A DNA stretch of 64,000 nt from Flavobacterium geliluteum (GCF_017948595.1 NZ_JAGFBV010000017.1:1-64000), one strand, 5' to 3'; positions 6,898 to 16,767 are shown, numbered from the stretch's first letter. Numbers and translations: made by a program. Notes: generated by a model from the letters alone, not told the origin.

Positions 6898-9537
6898 TTA
6901 GAAATTTATAGCAACCGAAAATCTAAAAGCGCGTCCTAAAATAGGTCTTGCCATAAACACATCACTTGCTGTTGAGGTCGTTTGTCTAGGATCGCCCTCA
7001 GTTAAACCAATTTCGTTAAACAAATTCGAAGCATCTACTGCAAAACGAAGGTTGTTATACGTATAATTTAAACCGGCTCCTACTTCTTTGTAAGCAGGTA
7101 AAACCTGTCTGTTGTCTTGATTGGTGAATTTTTTATCATAATAAGAAAACTGAACATAAGCAGATAAATCTTTTGTGATGTCAACTTCTGGTCTCAGGTT
7201 ACAGAAGAATTTCGGAATTCTTCGGGCTGTGTTTCCATTAAAATCAAAGGTAGAACCATCTGCATTTGTTCCTGAAAAGTTGTCGTATTCTGGTTTTTGA
7301 ACTGTAAAAGTAAAACCTAATTTTACCATTTCGTATCTGGCGTTGGTTTCTACTTCCAGGCCAATATTGTTTACGTCTGCAAATTTATTTTCTGAGGATC
7401 CATCAGATAAAATATCGGTAAAAGCAACATTTTTTAAGTTCATGTGAAACACATTCGCATTTACAGAAAGAAACGAGTTAGAATATTTATAACCCAATTC
7501 CAGCTGATTGACTTTTGTGTTTTCTAATTTGCTTAGATCGGCAGCATTATCATAAAATGATTCTTCGATAGGCGATCTAAAACCGTGGCTGTAACGAATG
7601 TAAGAAGCCATATTATCATTGAATTTGTAGTTCCCTGCGGCAGTATAAGACCACTCGCTCACATCATATCTCCAGTAGGTATAAGGATTTCCTTTTACAG
7701 TAGTTACCGCGTCATCAGCCGTATTATTGTCCAAAAGACCTAAATTTTCAGCAAAAAATCTTGCGTTATCTCTGTACCCGGAATATTTGTCTTTATTGTA
7801 GCGTAAACCCGCATTAAAGGTTAATTTTTCTGTCGCTTTGATTTCGGCATCAGCATAAATGTCATTCAAAAGGCCTTTTGTTTGTGCATCTCTTTCAAGC
7901 CATGTAATTCTTTCTATTCCATTCCAGGTATGATCGACACCTGTAGTATTATTTTTTACATTTAATAATCTAGGATTGTCAGAAACACCCACTAAATAAG
8001 AGTTCCAGTTCCAGTATTGGTTGGATTTCCAGTTAGAATAATAGTAGCCAGCCGTCAATTTTACAGGATCTAAATCAAAAGAAAAAGAGAAATTATTAGC
8101 AAAATTGTCCATTTTTTTCTGAATGTGCCAAAGATCAGCTCTCATAATCAAAGTATTAGGATCGAGCGTTGCGCCATTATCTACATACGTGTAATCTAAA
8201 TTAGGAACTGCTGTATTTTGAACACCTGTGGCATAAGCTTCTTGTGTCCATGGACCACCGTTTGGAAAAATAGCATTGTAATTTAAATCGATAGTGGTTT
8301 GTTTGAAAGCATTTTTGAAAGTTACTTTTTCAGATATTTTCTTTTTAAATTCTGCTCCAATAGAGTTGATTACAGGGTGAGAACCATCTTCCAAATCAGC
8401 GCTAAAAGTTCCTCCTCCATATTGAGGAACATTCAAACGACTAAAATTTACAGAAGTCAAAGTACCATAGTTGGGATCAAAGCCAGCTATACCTTCAATT
8501 TTTCCGTTATTACTTTTTAAAGGAATTGGTAGATAGAACGTATTTCTGTCATTCAGATGTTTAAAATTAACTCTTAAATAATCTTCGTCATTAAATTTAT
8601 ACGTCAGGTTTCCTTTGATTTGGCCTCCTTTATTAGCTGTAAAACCAGTATTTCTAACACCATTATCGGCTCTGTAAAATCCACCTATATTAAAAAATAA
8701 TTTATCCTGAATTAAAGCGCCAGATAAGTTAAGGTCAGTTCGGAACATTCCGTAATCAGAAGTGGTAAATTTTGCTCTTCCTTTGAATTCATTTTGACCT
8801 GTTTTCGAAATAAAATTGATAATTCCTCCAGGAGCATTGTTGGCAAAAATAGAGGCAGAACCCCCTCTTACGGCTTCCATTTTATTCACCGTTTCGTCTA
8901 ATCTGTAAAAGGTATCGGCATTTGCAAATTGTAGCGCACCATCTTCAAAAACAGGCAATCCATCTTCTTGAATTTGCACGTACTCATAAGCTCCTGCAGA
9001 AGGAATTCCTCTTGCAAAAAGGTTGTTTCCAATTTCTCCACCAGAAGCTTCTACGACAAATCCGGGGATAGTCTGAAGCAAGGCAGCGGTGCTCGAAGGG
9101 GCTCTGTCTTCAATTGCTTTTGCGCCCAAAGTAGTGATAGCAACACTTGATTCCAGCTTAGATCTTGGTGCTGATGATCCTGTAACGACAACTTCTTTTA
9201 GGTTTTGTGATTCTCCTTCCAGCAGTAAATTTTCCTGTACAGATTCTCCTTCTTTTACTAGAATTTCTTTTGAAAAGCTTTTATAACCAACATTTGTTGC
9301 TACGATTGTGTAGTTTCCCGCCGCAATATCCGAAAAAAGATATCCACCGTTTTCATCTGTAATCGTATTTTTGTCGGTGCCTTGTAAAGACACATTGGCT
9401 CCTGGAACTGTCTGTCCGTTTTCGTCTACTACTTTTCCAGAAACAGAATTTTTTCCCTGCGCAAACATACTGCCTGGCAGCGAAAAGAGGCATAACATTA
9501 AAAGGATAATGCCCAAATAAGAATTAAGCTGTTTCAT
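6898..9537 (-). CDS. TonB-dependent outer-membrane receptor
   Basis: This is a receptor of 879 residues from the ATG at 9537 (MKQLNSYLGIILLMLCLFS, a signal peptide). The longer frame from 9639 would run through the operator region and is rejected. A carboxypeptidase-regulatory-like beta-sandwich (SGKVVDENGQTVPGANV) comes first. The plug follows (KEVVVTGSSAP, LLQTIPGFVV, and FARGIPSAGAYEYVQIQEDG). A 22-strand barrel ends with the aromatic GRAFRFSVAINF. No SusD-type lipoprotein gene is adjacent, so this is not a Sus pair. Position upstream of the MFS and trehalase genes and divergent from lacI suggests uptake of trehalose or a trehalose-containing oligosaccharide. Confidence 0.92.
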   Translation of the reverse strand: MKQLNSYLGIILLMLCLFSLPGSMFAQGKNSVSGKVVDENGQTVPGANVSLQGTDKNTITDENGGYLFSDIAAGNYTIVATNVGYKSFSKEILVKEGESVQENLLLEGESQNLKEVVVTGSSAPRSKLESSVAITTLGAKAIEDRAPSSTAALLQTIPGFVVEASGGEIGNNLFARGIPSAGAYEYVQIQEDGLPVFEDGALQFANADTFYRLDETVNKMEAVRGGSASIFANNAPGGIINFISKTGQNEFKGRAKFTTSDYGMFRTDLNLSGALIQDKLFFNIGGFYRADNGVRNTGFTANKGGQIKGNLTYKFNDEDYLRVNFKHLNDRNTFYLPIPLKSNNGKIEGIAGFDPNYGTLTSVNFSRLNVPQYGGGTFSADLEDGSHPVINSIGAEFKKKISEKVTFKNAFKQTTIDLNYNAIFPNGGPWTQEAYATGVQNTAVPNLDYTYVDNGATLDPNTLIMRADLWHIQKKMDNFANNFSFSFDLDPVKLTAGYYYSNWKSNQYWNWNSYLVGVSDNPRLLNVKNNTTGVDHTWNGIERITWLERDAQTKGLLNDIYADAEIKATEKLTFNAGLRYNKDKYSGYRDNARFFAENLGLLDNNTADDAVTTVKGNPYTYWRYDVSEWSYTAAGNYKFNDNMASYIRYSHGFRSPIEESFYDNAADLSKLENTKVNQLELGYKYSNSFLSVNANVFHMNLKNVAFTDILSDGSSENKFADVNNIGLEVETNARYEMVKLGFTFTVQKPEYDNFSGTNADGSTFDFNGNTARRIPKFFCNLRPEVDITKDLSAYVQFSYYDKKFTNQDNRQVLPAYKEVGAGLNYTYNNLRFAVDASNLFNEIGLTEGDPRQTTSTASDVFMARPILGRAFRFSVAINF

Positions 9538-9618
9538 AATTTTTCTTTTTTTTTGATATTTTTTGGTTTTGTAGAGTAAACTTAACAAGTAATTAACAAC
9601 AATGTAATTGATTTTAAC

Positions 9619-9654
9619 CGAAAACGTTTTCGAAAACACCGAAAACGTTTTCGG
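9619..9654. promoter_or_regulatory. Tandem LacI-type operators
   Basis: Two palindromes centred on AACGTT lie between the receptor gene and lacI: CGAAAACGTTTTCG (9619-9632) and CCGAAAACGTTTTCGG (9639-9654). Their centres are 21 bp apart, two helical turns. The central CpG symmetry fits LacI/GalR family operators, so the neighbouring regulator very probably binds both. Confidence 0.88.
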
Positions 9655-9700
9655 AATATTATTTTTTATGGATGCTACTTTTTTTTAGTACATTTATTTC

Positions 9701-10726
9701 ATGAATGATACTAAGTTAATAGATATTGCTTCGGCATTAGGTATTTCAGTTACAACAGTTTCAAAAGCTTTAAAAGGGTACACGGACATCAGTAAGGCGA
9801 CTCGTGCACGAGTTCTTGAGATGGCGGATAAAATGAATTACATGCCTAATTCTGTGGCCGTAAATCTCAGAACTAACGAAACTAAAACTATAGGAGTCAT
9901 CATTCCGGCTACCGTACATCATTTTTTTTCCAGTGTTCTCAATGGTATTTTAGAGGAAGCCGAAAAAAGAGGTTATCTGGTTATTATTCTTCAGTCTAAC
10001 GAAAAATATGAATTAGAAAAAAAACAATTGGCGCTCCTGATTCAAAAGCGCGTTGACGGTGTTTTAATGTCCCTTTCTAACGAAACAGACGATTTTTTTC
10101 ATATTAATGAAACGATTAGAAAAAACATTCCCGTTGTTTTATTCGATAAAATTGCAAAAAGAGTCGATTGCTCTAAGGTGATCATCAATGATGCAAAAGC
10201 AGCTTACGATGCTGTGTCGTATCTTATCAATAAAGGTTTTAAAAAGATTGCTCATTTTAGAGGTTCATACGTTCCACAAAATTCTATCGACCGGTTTTTA
10301 GGATACAAAAGAGCTCTCGAGGCTCACGGAATGGAGTATGACTCCAAATTGGTTTATGTTTGTGATAATAATACAGATTTTGAAGACGGTTATGAGAATG
10401 CCCAAAAAATAATGGCAGAGCATCCAGATGTAGATGCCATTTTTGCCATTACAGATTTGGTTGCCATCGGAATTATCAAATATTTTAATGAAGCAGGAAT
10501 AAAAACGCCTGAACAAGTGGCTGTTTTTGGGTTTAGCAACTGGTTTATGAGTACGGTAATATCTCCGAAATTAACGACAATCGATCAGCCAGGATTTGAA
10601 ATGGGTCACAAAGCAGTTTCTATTTTAATTGACGAAATTACAGACCTGAAGGAACATCGACCTATCAAGCATCAAATTGTAGAACTTCCAACAAGAATCA
10701 TTGAAAGAGAATCGACCGTTAAGTGA
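9701..10726 (+). CDS. LacI family transcriptional regulator
   Basis: This 341-residue protein opens with a LacI HTH (LIDIASALGISVTTVSKALK, residues 6-25) and the hinge MNYMPNSVAVNLRTN. A periplasmic-binding-protein-like sugar sensor follows (TKTIGVIIPATVHHFFSSV, DAIFAITDLVAIG, and TTIDQPGFEMG). It is transcribed away from the trehalose-type genes across two palindromic operators and is most likely their repressor. The effector is not known but should be the transported sugar or a derivative. Confidence 0.94.
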   Translation: MNDTKLIDIASALGISVTTVSKALKGYTDISKATRARVLEMADKMNYMPNSVAVNLRTNETKTIGVIIPATVHHFFSSVLNGILEEAEKRGYLVIILQSNEKYELEKKQLALLIQKRVDGVLMSLSNETDDFFHINETIRKNIPVVLFDKIAKRVDCSKVIINDAKAAYDAVSYLINKGFKKIAHFRGSYVPQNSIDRFLGYKRALEAHGMEYDSKLVYVCDNNTDFEDGYENAQKIMAEHPDVDAIFAITDLVAIGIIKYFNEAGIKTPEQVAVFGFSNWFMSTVISPKLTTIDQPGFEMGHKAVSILIDEITDLKEHRPIKHQIVELPTRIIERESTVK

Positions 10727-10767
10727 TTTTTTAGTTTTAACTTTGCTTCAATCTTTAAACGGCATCC

Positions 10768-11121
10768 ATGTTTCCAATTCCTGAAAATACCGATTTTTTA
10801 TTGGCTGATGCCGAAAGTAAAAATTTATATCTTAACTTAATTGAGCAAATTAATAAGGATTTTAATTTGGCAAATGAAGGAATCGATTTTCCATTGAGTA
10901 TTTCTCCTGAGGAATTGAAAATTCAATTACATGAAAAAATCTACCGAATGATTCAGTATAAATTTGCAGAATATCTGAATCTGCTCTATATTATCGATGT
11001 TTCTGAAAGTGAAATTAAAAAACTGGATGGCTCTGATTTGGTCATGCTAGCTGAGCAAGTTTCCTTTTTAATTTTAAAAAGAGAATGGCAAAAAGTCTGG
11101 TTTAGAAATCACTACAAGTAA
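10768..11121 (+). CDS. Conserved hypothetical protein
   Basis: I do not recognise this 117-residue soluble protein. It is mostly helical and acidic, with no signal peptide, membrane segment or catalytic motif that I can see. It starts MFPIPENTDFLLADAESK and ends FLILKREWQKVWFRNHYK. It lies 41 bp after lacI on the same strand. The frame is intact and codon use matches the neighbours, so I take it as real. Confidence 0.75.
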   Translation: MFPIPENTDFLLADAESKNLYLNLIEQINKDFNLANEGIDFPLSISPEELKIQLHEKIYRMIQYKFAEYLNLLYIIDVSESEIKKLDGSDLVMLAEQVSFLILKREWQKVWFRNHYK

Positions 11122-11223
11122 AATACTTCGTTCATAATTAAGAGGAATGGTCAAAAAATAAGATTGTTTTGATTTAGAGTTATTTCTTAAAAACGTTAAG
11201 AAAGTAATCTAAAATATAGTATC

Positions 11224-12072
11224 ATGAAGAATGAAATAATACACACTTTAACTAATAATTTTGAGACCCATTCTAATCAAACGCAAGAAGGAATTGAATT
11301 TTGGTTAGCAAGAGATTTACAACATCTTTTAGGGTACTCAAAATGGGACAATTTTACAGGGGTTATTTCTAAAGCGAAAACGGCTTGCGAAATTTCTGGA
11401 GAAAATATTGAAGACCATTTTGCCGACGTTGGGAAAATGGTCTCAATCGGCTCAGGTACACAAAAAGAAATACCAGATATAATGCTTACCAGGTATGCCT
11501 GTTATCTTATTGCCCAGAATGGAGATCCACGAAAAGAAACCATAGCTTTTGCACAACGCTATTTTGCAATTCAAACACGAAAAGCAGAGGTAATCGAACA
11601 AAAAATACTTGAATATGAGCGTGTTCAAGCGAGAAATAAACTTAAAGCAACTGAAAAAGAACTTTCTCAAGTAATTTTTGAACAAACAGGAGGGAATCAA
11701 AATTTTGCCCTGATCAGGAGTAAAGGAGATGCGGCATTATTTAATAAAACAACACAACAAATGAAAATAAAATGGGGACTGGCCAGTACAAAACCATTAG
11801 CTGATCACATGCCTACTATTTTACTAAAAGCAAAAGATTTTGCTACTGAAATAACGATTTTCAATGCAAAAGAACATAAAATGAAAACCGAGAATCAAAT
11901 TTCTAATGAACATATCATTAACAATAAATCTGTACGTAGCACATTGATTTCACGTGGTATCATTCCTGAAAATTTATTACCCGAAGAAGACATTAATAAA
12001 ATTGAAAGAAAATTAGCGAGTGATGAAAAAAAGGCACTTAAAAATCCAGATAAATTAAATGAAAAAGAATAG
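11224..12072 (+). CDS. dinD: DNA damage-inducible protein D homologue
   Basis: The protein has 282 residues, close to E. coli DinD (about 275). The N-terminal BRO-N-like domain shows EFWLARDLQHLLGYSKWDNF. It continues with FADVGKMVSIGSG and EIPDIMLTRYACYLIAQNGDP, and later the DinD-typical ARNKLKATEKELS and IIPENLLPEEDINKIERK. DinD is SOS-induced in E. coli and has been reported to act against RecA filaments. I did not identify an SOS box upstream. A strong hairpin follows the gene. It is a lone gene between lacI and tRNA-Ser, and such a site can be accessory. Confidence 0.9.
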   Translation: MKNEIIHTLTNNFETHSNQTQEGIEFWLARDLQHLLGYSKWDNFTGVISKAKTACEISGENIEDHFADVGKMVSIGSGTQKEIPDIMLTRYACYLIAQNGDPRKETIAFAQRYFAIQTRKAEVIEQKILEYERVQARNKLKATEKELSQVIFEQTGGNQNFALIRSKGDAALFNKTTQQMKIKWGLASTKPLADHMPTILLKAKDFATEITIFNAKEHKMKTENQISNEHIINNKSVRSTLISRGIIPENLLPEEDINKIERKLASDEKKALKNPDKLNEKE

Positions 12073-12112
12073 ATTTTCAATGCACGATTGTTGTACTACA
12101 TTATAAAAAAAT

Positions 12113-12146
12113 ACCTATTTCTACATTTATGAGTGTAGAAATAGGT
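12113..12146 (+). terminator. Terminator hairpin after dinD
   Basis: ACCTATTTCTACA (12113-12125) and TGTAGAAATAGGT (12134-12146) are a perfect 13-bp inverted repeat with an 8-bp loop. It lies between convergent dinD and tRNA-Ser and can act on both strands. Confidence 0.82.
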
Positions 12147-12183
12147 GTAGATTTTACAAGACATTGCTAATCAATATTTTTTG

Positions 12184-12270
12184 CAGAGAGGATGGGATTC
12201 GAACCCACGATACAGTTACCCATATACTAGCTTTCCAGGCTAGCTCCTTCAACCACTCGGACACCTCTCT
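12184..12270 (-). tRNA. tRNA-Ser (anticodon GGA)
   Basis: Read on the minus strand, acceptor AGAGAGG pairs with CCTCTCT. A D-arm with GAGTGGTTGAAGG follows. The anticodon loop is CTGGAAA, closed by a GCTAG/CTAG stem. There is a long class II variable arm and a T-arm GTGGGTTCGAATCCCAT. CCA is not encoded. The long variable arm and anticodon GGA give serine. Confidence 0.95.
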
Positions 12271-12330
12271 AAATTGGTTTGCAAATAACATAAAAAAAAA
12301 CGAGTTAGAAAAACTATTTAGAACAATCCT

Positions 12331-13203
12331 TTACATACTTTTTCTAAATTCTTCAATAAATAATTTTACAGCCTTCTTTTGATAGGTTCCATCTATGGTT
12401 AAAATAAACGAATCTCGTTTGGTATCTACACCAACAATCTGAATTGCTTTTAGGTTATTCCAATCTCTCAGCGCTTTTTCGGTAACAATAGTGGCCCAGT
12501 CGCTTTCTTCTACCAATCGCAAAAGAGCGTGAACCGCATTTAGCTCGATCGAAACTTTAGGTTTCATATTGTTTTTTAAAAAGAGTTCATCCAGAAATTC
12601 TCTCGAATTAAATCCTTTTACAGGTAAAATAAGCGGAATATTTTCGATGTTTTTAAAAGGAATTTTATCCAAAACAGCCAATTCGTTTGATCTAGAAACG
12701 GCCATAACCAATTGCGAAGTAAATAAGGGAATTTTTTGAAAAGGCAGCTCAATTTCATTAGACGAAATCACCAAGACCAGATCCAGTTCGTTGTTTAATA
12801 ATTTTTTTTCCAAAGGTTCTGTCGTACCATATTCGACAACAATTTTTAAATTTGGGTAGGTTTTGGCAAATGCATTGACAATCGGTAAAACCAAAAGTCC
12901 AAAAATATAAGTCACACCAATACGCAATTCTCCACCAATCATTTCATTTAAATCATCAATCGCCTGTTTACCACTTTGCACATTTTCTATAATTTGCTTG
13001 GCGTGAATTAAAAATACAGAACCTGCTTCGGTTAGTTTGACTTTTTTCCCAATCCTAATAAACAAAGGCATTCCGAGTTCTTCTTCGAGCTTTTTTATTT
13101 GCTGTGATAAACCAGATTGGGTTACAAAACACAATTCGGCCGCTTTTGTAAAGTGCAAAATCTCGGCCGTTTTGATAAAATATTGCAATTGATAGATTTC
13201 CAT
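12331..13203 (-). CDS. LysR family transcriptional regulator
   Basis: This 290-residue protein has an N-terminal winged HTH (MEIYQLQYFIKTAEILHFTK, then SGLSQQIKKLEEELGMPLF). A LysR substrate-binding domain follows with RIGVTYIFGLLVLP. It is transcribed away from the MFS exporter gene at 13295 with a 91-bp spacer, the classic arrangement of a LysR regulator and its target. The effector is unknown. Confidence 0.92.
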   Translation of the reverse strand: MEIYQLQYFIKTAEILHFTKAAELCFVTQSGLSQQIKKLEEELGMPLFIRIGKKVKLTEAGSVFLIHAKQIIENVQSGKQAIDDLNEMIGGELRIGVTYIFGLLVLPIVNAFAKTYPNLKIVVEYGTTEPLEKKLLNNELDLVLVISSNEIELPFQKIPLFTSQLVMAVSRSNELAVLDKIPFKNIENIPLILPVKGFNSREFLDELFLKNNMKPKVSIELNAVHALLRLVEESDWATIVTEKALRDWNNLKAIQIVGVDTKRDSFILTIDGTYQKKAVKLFIEEFRKSM

Positions 13204-13294
13204 ATTGATAATTTTAAATACTCATTATCAGTAAAATTATTAATTTTTCTAATGAAATCATAATTGCGAACTTTGTCAAAAAATAGCTCGCATT

Positions 13295-14536
13295 ATGTTT
13301 AAAGCGTTACGATCAAAAAACTTCAAATTATTTTTTTACGGCCAATCGGTTTCCGTTATTGGTACTTGGCTTCAAAAAACAGCTGTAAGTTGGATGGTTT
13401 ACAGCATTACAGGATCGGTATTTTTATTAGGATTGACAACTTTTTTAAGCATGATTCCGTCTTTGTTTTTGGCTCCTTTGGCCGGAAGTATCATTGGACG
13501 TTATGACAGGCACAAAAGCATGATTTTTTTACAATCTATGGCGATGTTGCAAGCGGGAGCTTTGGCATTATTGATTTACCTGAAAATTTACAATATCAAT
13601 TTTATTTTAGCATTGAGCCTTTTTCAGGGAATTATCAACGCTTTTGATATGACCTGCAGACAGACTATGATGATCGACATTGTAGACCATAAAGAAGACT
13701 TGTCTAATGCTGTTGCCTTAAACTCGACACTAAACAATTTTGCCCGAATTGCCGGTCCAGCATTGGCCGGAATTATATTGCATACCTATGGTGAGGACAT
13801 TTGTTTTATTGGAAATTTCCTGAGTTATATTCCAGTTTTGATATCGTTATTGATGATGAAAATTACACCACACATTCCGGCAACAGATAAACTTAAAATG
13901 TTAGAGAATTTCATCGAAGGCTTTGATTATGTAAAAAAAGAAACCGAAATGGCAAAAATGCTCCTGATGTTAACATGCAGCAGTTTGTTTGTGATTTCTT
14001 TTAATACTTTAATGCCTGTATTTGCCAAGGATATTTTTAGTGGCAACGCACAAACTTTTAGCTGGTTTGAAAGTGCGGCAGGTATTGGCTCTATTGTCTC
14101 TGCTATTTACCTTGCCAACCTAAAAACATCAAAAAACATGAATAAAATAATGATTTCGGCCAGTTTATTACTCGGATTTAGTATTATTGTTTTGGCTTAT
14201 TCGAATAGTTTGATACTCGCACTTACCTGCATGGCTTTGAGCGGTGTAGGCATGATGGCACAAACATCCTCTATAAACATATACGTGCAGACCCAAAGCA
14301 CCGCCAAGATGCGCTCACGAAGTATTAGCTATTATTTAATGGCGTATCAAGGAATGATTCCGGTTGGGAGTTTGTTAATTGGGTATGTTTCTAATGAAAT
14401 AGGCACGCGACACACGGTAGCATTGCAAGGTTTGATCTGCATTCTTTCGGTAGTAGTTTATGTGTATTATAAAAACCACAAATCTTCAGAAAAACTAGAA
14501 ATTTGTCCAGTTCGTTACAGAGATTCTAATAGTTAA
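13295..14536 (+). CDS. MFS efflux transporter (EntS/MFS_3 type)
   Basis: This is a 413-residue protein with about 12 membrane segments. MFKALRSKNFKLFFYGQSVS and ISVIGTWLQ-type sequence at the start, and the loop SIIGRYDRHKSM, match the MFS_3 group that includes enterobactin exporter EntS. It is divergent from a LysR regulator, which probably controls it. Export of a small molecule is likely. Its identity cannot be read from sequence. Confidence 0.88.
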   Translation: MFKALRSKNFKLFFYGQSVSVIGTWLQKTAVSWMVYSITGSVFLLGLTTFLSMIPSLFLAPLAGSIIGRYDRHKSMIFLQSMAMLQAGALALLIYLKIYNINFILALSLFQGIINAFDMTCRQTMMIDIVDHKEDLSNAVALNSTLNNFARIAGPALAGIILHTYGEDICFIGNFLSYIPVLISLLMMKITPHIPATDKLKMLENFIEGFDYVKKETEMAKMLLMLTCSSLFVISFNTLMPVFAKDIFSGNAQTFSWFESAAGIGSIVSAIYLANLKTSKNMNKIMISASLLLGFSIIVLAYSNSLILALTCMALSGVGMMAQTSSINIYVQTQSTAKMRSRSISYYLMAYQGMIPVGSLLIGYVSNEIGTRHTVALQGLICILSVVVYVYYKNHKSSEKLEICPVRYRDSNS

Positions 14537-14609
14537 AGGGTTAATTCCAAATTCCAATTAGATAAATTAATTGATTTAGTGAGCTTATATCACTTATATG
14601 ATAAAAAAA

Positions 14610-15641
14610 CTAAAGCGAAATCTCCCCACGCAAGGAAGTTTCAAAAATTGTTTTAAAATCAGCTGGTGGAATGTCATGACCCAATAAATACATCAATTTG
14701 GTGATTGCGGCTTCGGTTGTAATGTCTTTTCCAGAAATAACGCCCAATTCTTTCAAAACGGTGCTGGTTTCATATTGTCCCATATTGACACTTCCGCCAG
14801 AACATTGCGTCACATTTACAATCTGCAGACCCGATTTAATAGATTTTTCAATGAGTTTTAAAAACCAATCTTCTGTTGGAGCATTTCCTGCGCCATACGT
14901 TTCTAATACAATTCCTTTTAAATCTTGGATCGCCAAAATCGAAGCCAAAACGGTCTCACTCATTCCGGGAAACATTTTGATAATGGCTACGTGATTGTCC
15001 AGATTTTTATGTACAATCAATTCTGCATTTGTTTTTATAGGAAGGAATAAATGTGAATTTAGCTTAAGATGTACGCCAGACTCAACCAATTCAGGATAGT
15101 TAGGTGCTGTAAAAGCTCTAAAATGCTCGGCATTTACTTTTGAAGTTCTGTTTCCGCGGTATAATTTGTACTCAAAATACAGACAAACCTCATGAATAAC
15201 CGGTTTTCCGTTTTCCTGCAACGAAGCAATCTGAATGGCTGTAATCAGATTTTCTTTGGCATCGGTACGCAGATCGCCTATAGGCAGTTGCGAGCCCGTA
15301 AACACTACGGGTTTAGTCAAATTTTCTAACATAAAGCTCAACGCTGATGCAGAGTATGACATAGTATCTGAGCCGTGCAAAACTACAAATCCGTCAAAAA
15401 TGATATAATTATCTTCTATAATTTCGGCGATTTTTTTCCACATCGCCGGATTCATATTTGAAGAATCTATCGGATCTTCAAAAGAAACGGTTTCGATTTC
15501 GCAGTCTAATTGTTTGATTTCGGGAATGTTTTTCAACAATTTTCCAAAATCAAAAGCTTTGAGCGCACCTGTCTCAAAATCTTTACTCATACCAATGGTT
15601 CCACCAGTGTAGATGAGCAGTATTTTTGGTTTAGATGACAT
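14610..15641 (-). CDS. ansA: Type I L-asparaginase
   Basis: The enzyme has 343 residues, is cytoplasmic and has no signal peptide. It hydrolyses asparagine to aspartate and ammonia. The first catalytic threonine is in IYTGGTIGM and the second is in the VVLHGSDTMSYSASALSFML block. FTGSQLPIG and the C-terminal GDITTEAAITKLMYLLG-like segment are typical. The start overlaps the end of the acyltransferase gene by 11 bp, so the two are co-transcribed. Confidence 0.94.
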   Translation of the reverse strand: MSSKPKILLIYTGGTIGMSKDFETGALKAFDFGKLLKNIPEIKQLDCEIETVSFEDPIDSSNMNPAMWKKIAEIIEDNYIIFDGFVVLHGSDTMSYSASALSFMLENLTKPVVFTGSQLPIGDLRTDAKENLITAIQIASLQENGKPVIHEVCLYFEYKLYRGNRTSKVNAEHFRAFTAPNYPELVESGVHLKLNSHLFLPIKTNAELIVHKNLDNHVAIIKMFPGMSETVLASILAIQDLKGIVLETYGAGNAPTEDWFLKLIEKSIKSGLQIVNVTQCSGGSVNMGQYETSTVLKELGVISGKDITTEAAITKLMYLLGHDIPPADFKTIFETSLRGEISL

Positions 15642-16767
15642 CCTCGTATTTTAATTTATTGACCACAGGATTGGCATACATAGACAAAAAGCCTTGTCGT
15701 GTAACAGGATTATCACTGCCGATTCGCATTTCTAAACGACGCTCAAAAAGAGATTTTTCGCTTTCTTTGTACAAATGAGCAAATTTTTCAGTCTCGTTTA
15801 AAATATCGTATGCAATAAAGTTAGTCGGCCATAATTGATAGTTTTTCAAAACCGAATCATCAATTACTTGCGCAAGTGCCTGGATTTGCTTGTTAGAATT
15901 GTCGTTTTCAGCTGCAATTTTATCAATTTCAGTATCTAAAACATCACCTACGTGAATGTGTATTCTTTTTTTGGTTCCCATGATACCACTTAAAATGGTC
16001 ATAAAATCCTCATTTTTTTCTTTGATGTAAACCTCATTGTTTGCTTCTGCCATCAATTGTGGCATTTTTAGAACATCAGTAGGATCGTATTCGTATGAAA
16101 TAGAAACCGGGACAATTTTTAATTTTTTGAAATAATCCATCAAGTTTTTTTCATCAGAGCCCATTCCAATCATTTTTAGAACACCCGGATTCGTTTCGTC
16201 ATTGCCGTCTTTGGTACGTCCTTCTCTTTGGGCAATCCAAACAGAGCGATTTTCACGAAGCAGCAACTGACCAATATATTCAGATAATAATTTAGAGCTT
16301 TGTAGCATTTCTCTGGGGGTTAAACCTCTTAAAACCAGAAAGTTTCTGTTTAGTTTTGCCAAGGTGCTCAGGAACGCTTTTTGTACCAAATTGTCACCAA
16401 TTGCAGATGCAGTCATTACCAATCCATGTTCAAACAAGCTTACGTTTAGCAAAGTTGTGTCTAAAAGTATGTCACGGTGGTTGGAAATGAAGAGGTAAGA
16501 TGTATTTTTTTCCAGTTTTTCAAAACCAGAGGTCGTCAATCCTTCAGAACTTTTTTCAAGTACTTTTTGGATTGTATGATAAATAAAATTGCATTGAAAA
16601 TCGCGAATCGAATGCGTTTTCTTTAATTGTTCTTTCCAAACATGATCTTCTAATTCCGGAAAAGTAAAATTCATCATGGCTTTTAGCATCGGATGATTGA
16701 CAGCGCCCTGAATAGCTTCATTTATTTCGGAATCATAAAACGGTCGAATAGCATCAAATTTTTGCAT
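15631..16767 (-). CDS. 1-acyl-glycerol-3-phosphate acyltransferase-like protein
   Basis: The protein has 378 residues from the ATG at 16767 (MQKFDAIRPFYDSEI). An in-frame TTG 21 bp upstream is less likely. It has the PlsC-type acyltransferase motif I as ISNHRDILLDTTLL and a later REGRTKDG-N block equivalent to motif III. The long N-terminus and C-terminal helical tail make it larger than PlsC (about 240 residues), closer to the PlsB-like acyltransferases seen in Bacteroidota. The likely role is membrane phospholipid or acylated-lipid synthesis. It overlaps ansA by 11 bp and lies just after the TatD family gene in one minus-strand run. Confidence 0.85.
   Translation of the reverse strand: MQKFDAIRPFYDSEINEAIQGAVNHPMLKAMMNFTFPELEDHVWKEQLKKTHSIRDFQCNFIYHTIQKVLEKSSEGLTTSGFEKLEKNTSYLFISNHRDILLDTTLLNVSLFEHGLVMTASAIGDNLVQKAFLSTLAKLNRNFLVLRGLTPREMLQSSKLLSEYIGQLLLRENRSVWIAQREGRTKDGNDETNPGVLKMIGMGSDEKNLMDYFKKLKIVPVSISYEYDPTDVLKMPQLMAEANNEVYIKEKNEDFMTILSGIMGTKKRIHIHVGDVLDTEIDKIAAENDNSNKQIQALAQVIDDSVLKNYQLWPTNFIAYDILNETEKFAHLYKESEKSLFERRLEMRIGSDNPVTRQGFLSMYANPVVNKLKYEDVI

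Noticed and set aside
6898..9537. SusC-type receptor of a polysaccharide utilisation locus
   Set aside because: No SusD-like lipoprotein gene or polysaccharide hydrolase set is adjacent. The neighbours indicate a simple disaccharide module.
9538..9639. N-terminal extension of the TonB-dependent receptor frame
   Set aside because: It would code through the LacI operator region. The signal peptide starts at 9537.
12164..12382. 72-codon frame over the tRNA-Ser region
   Set aside because: It covers a tRNA on the other strand and has no protein features.
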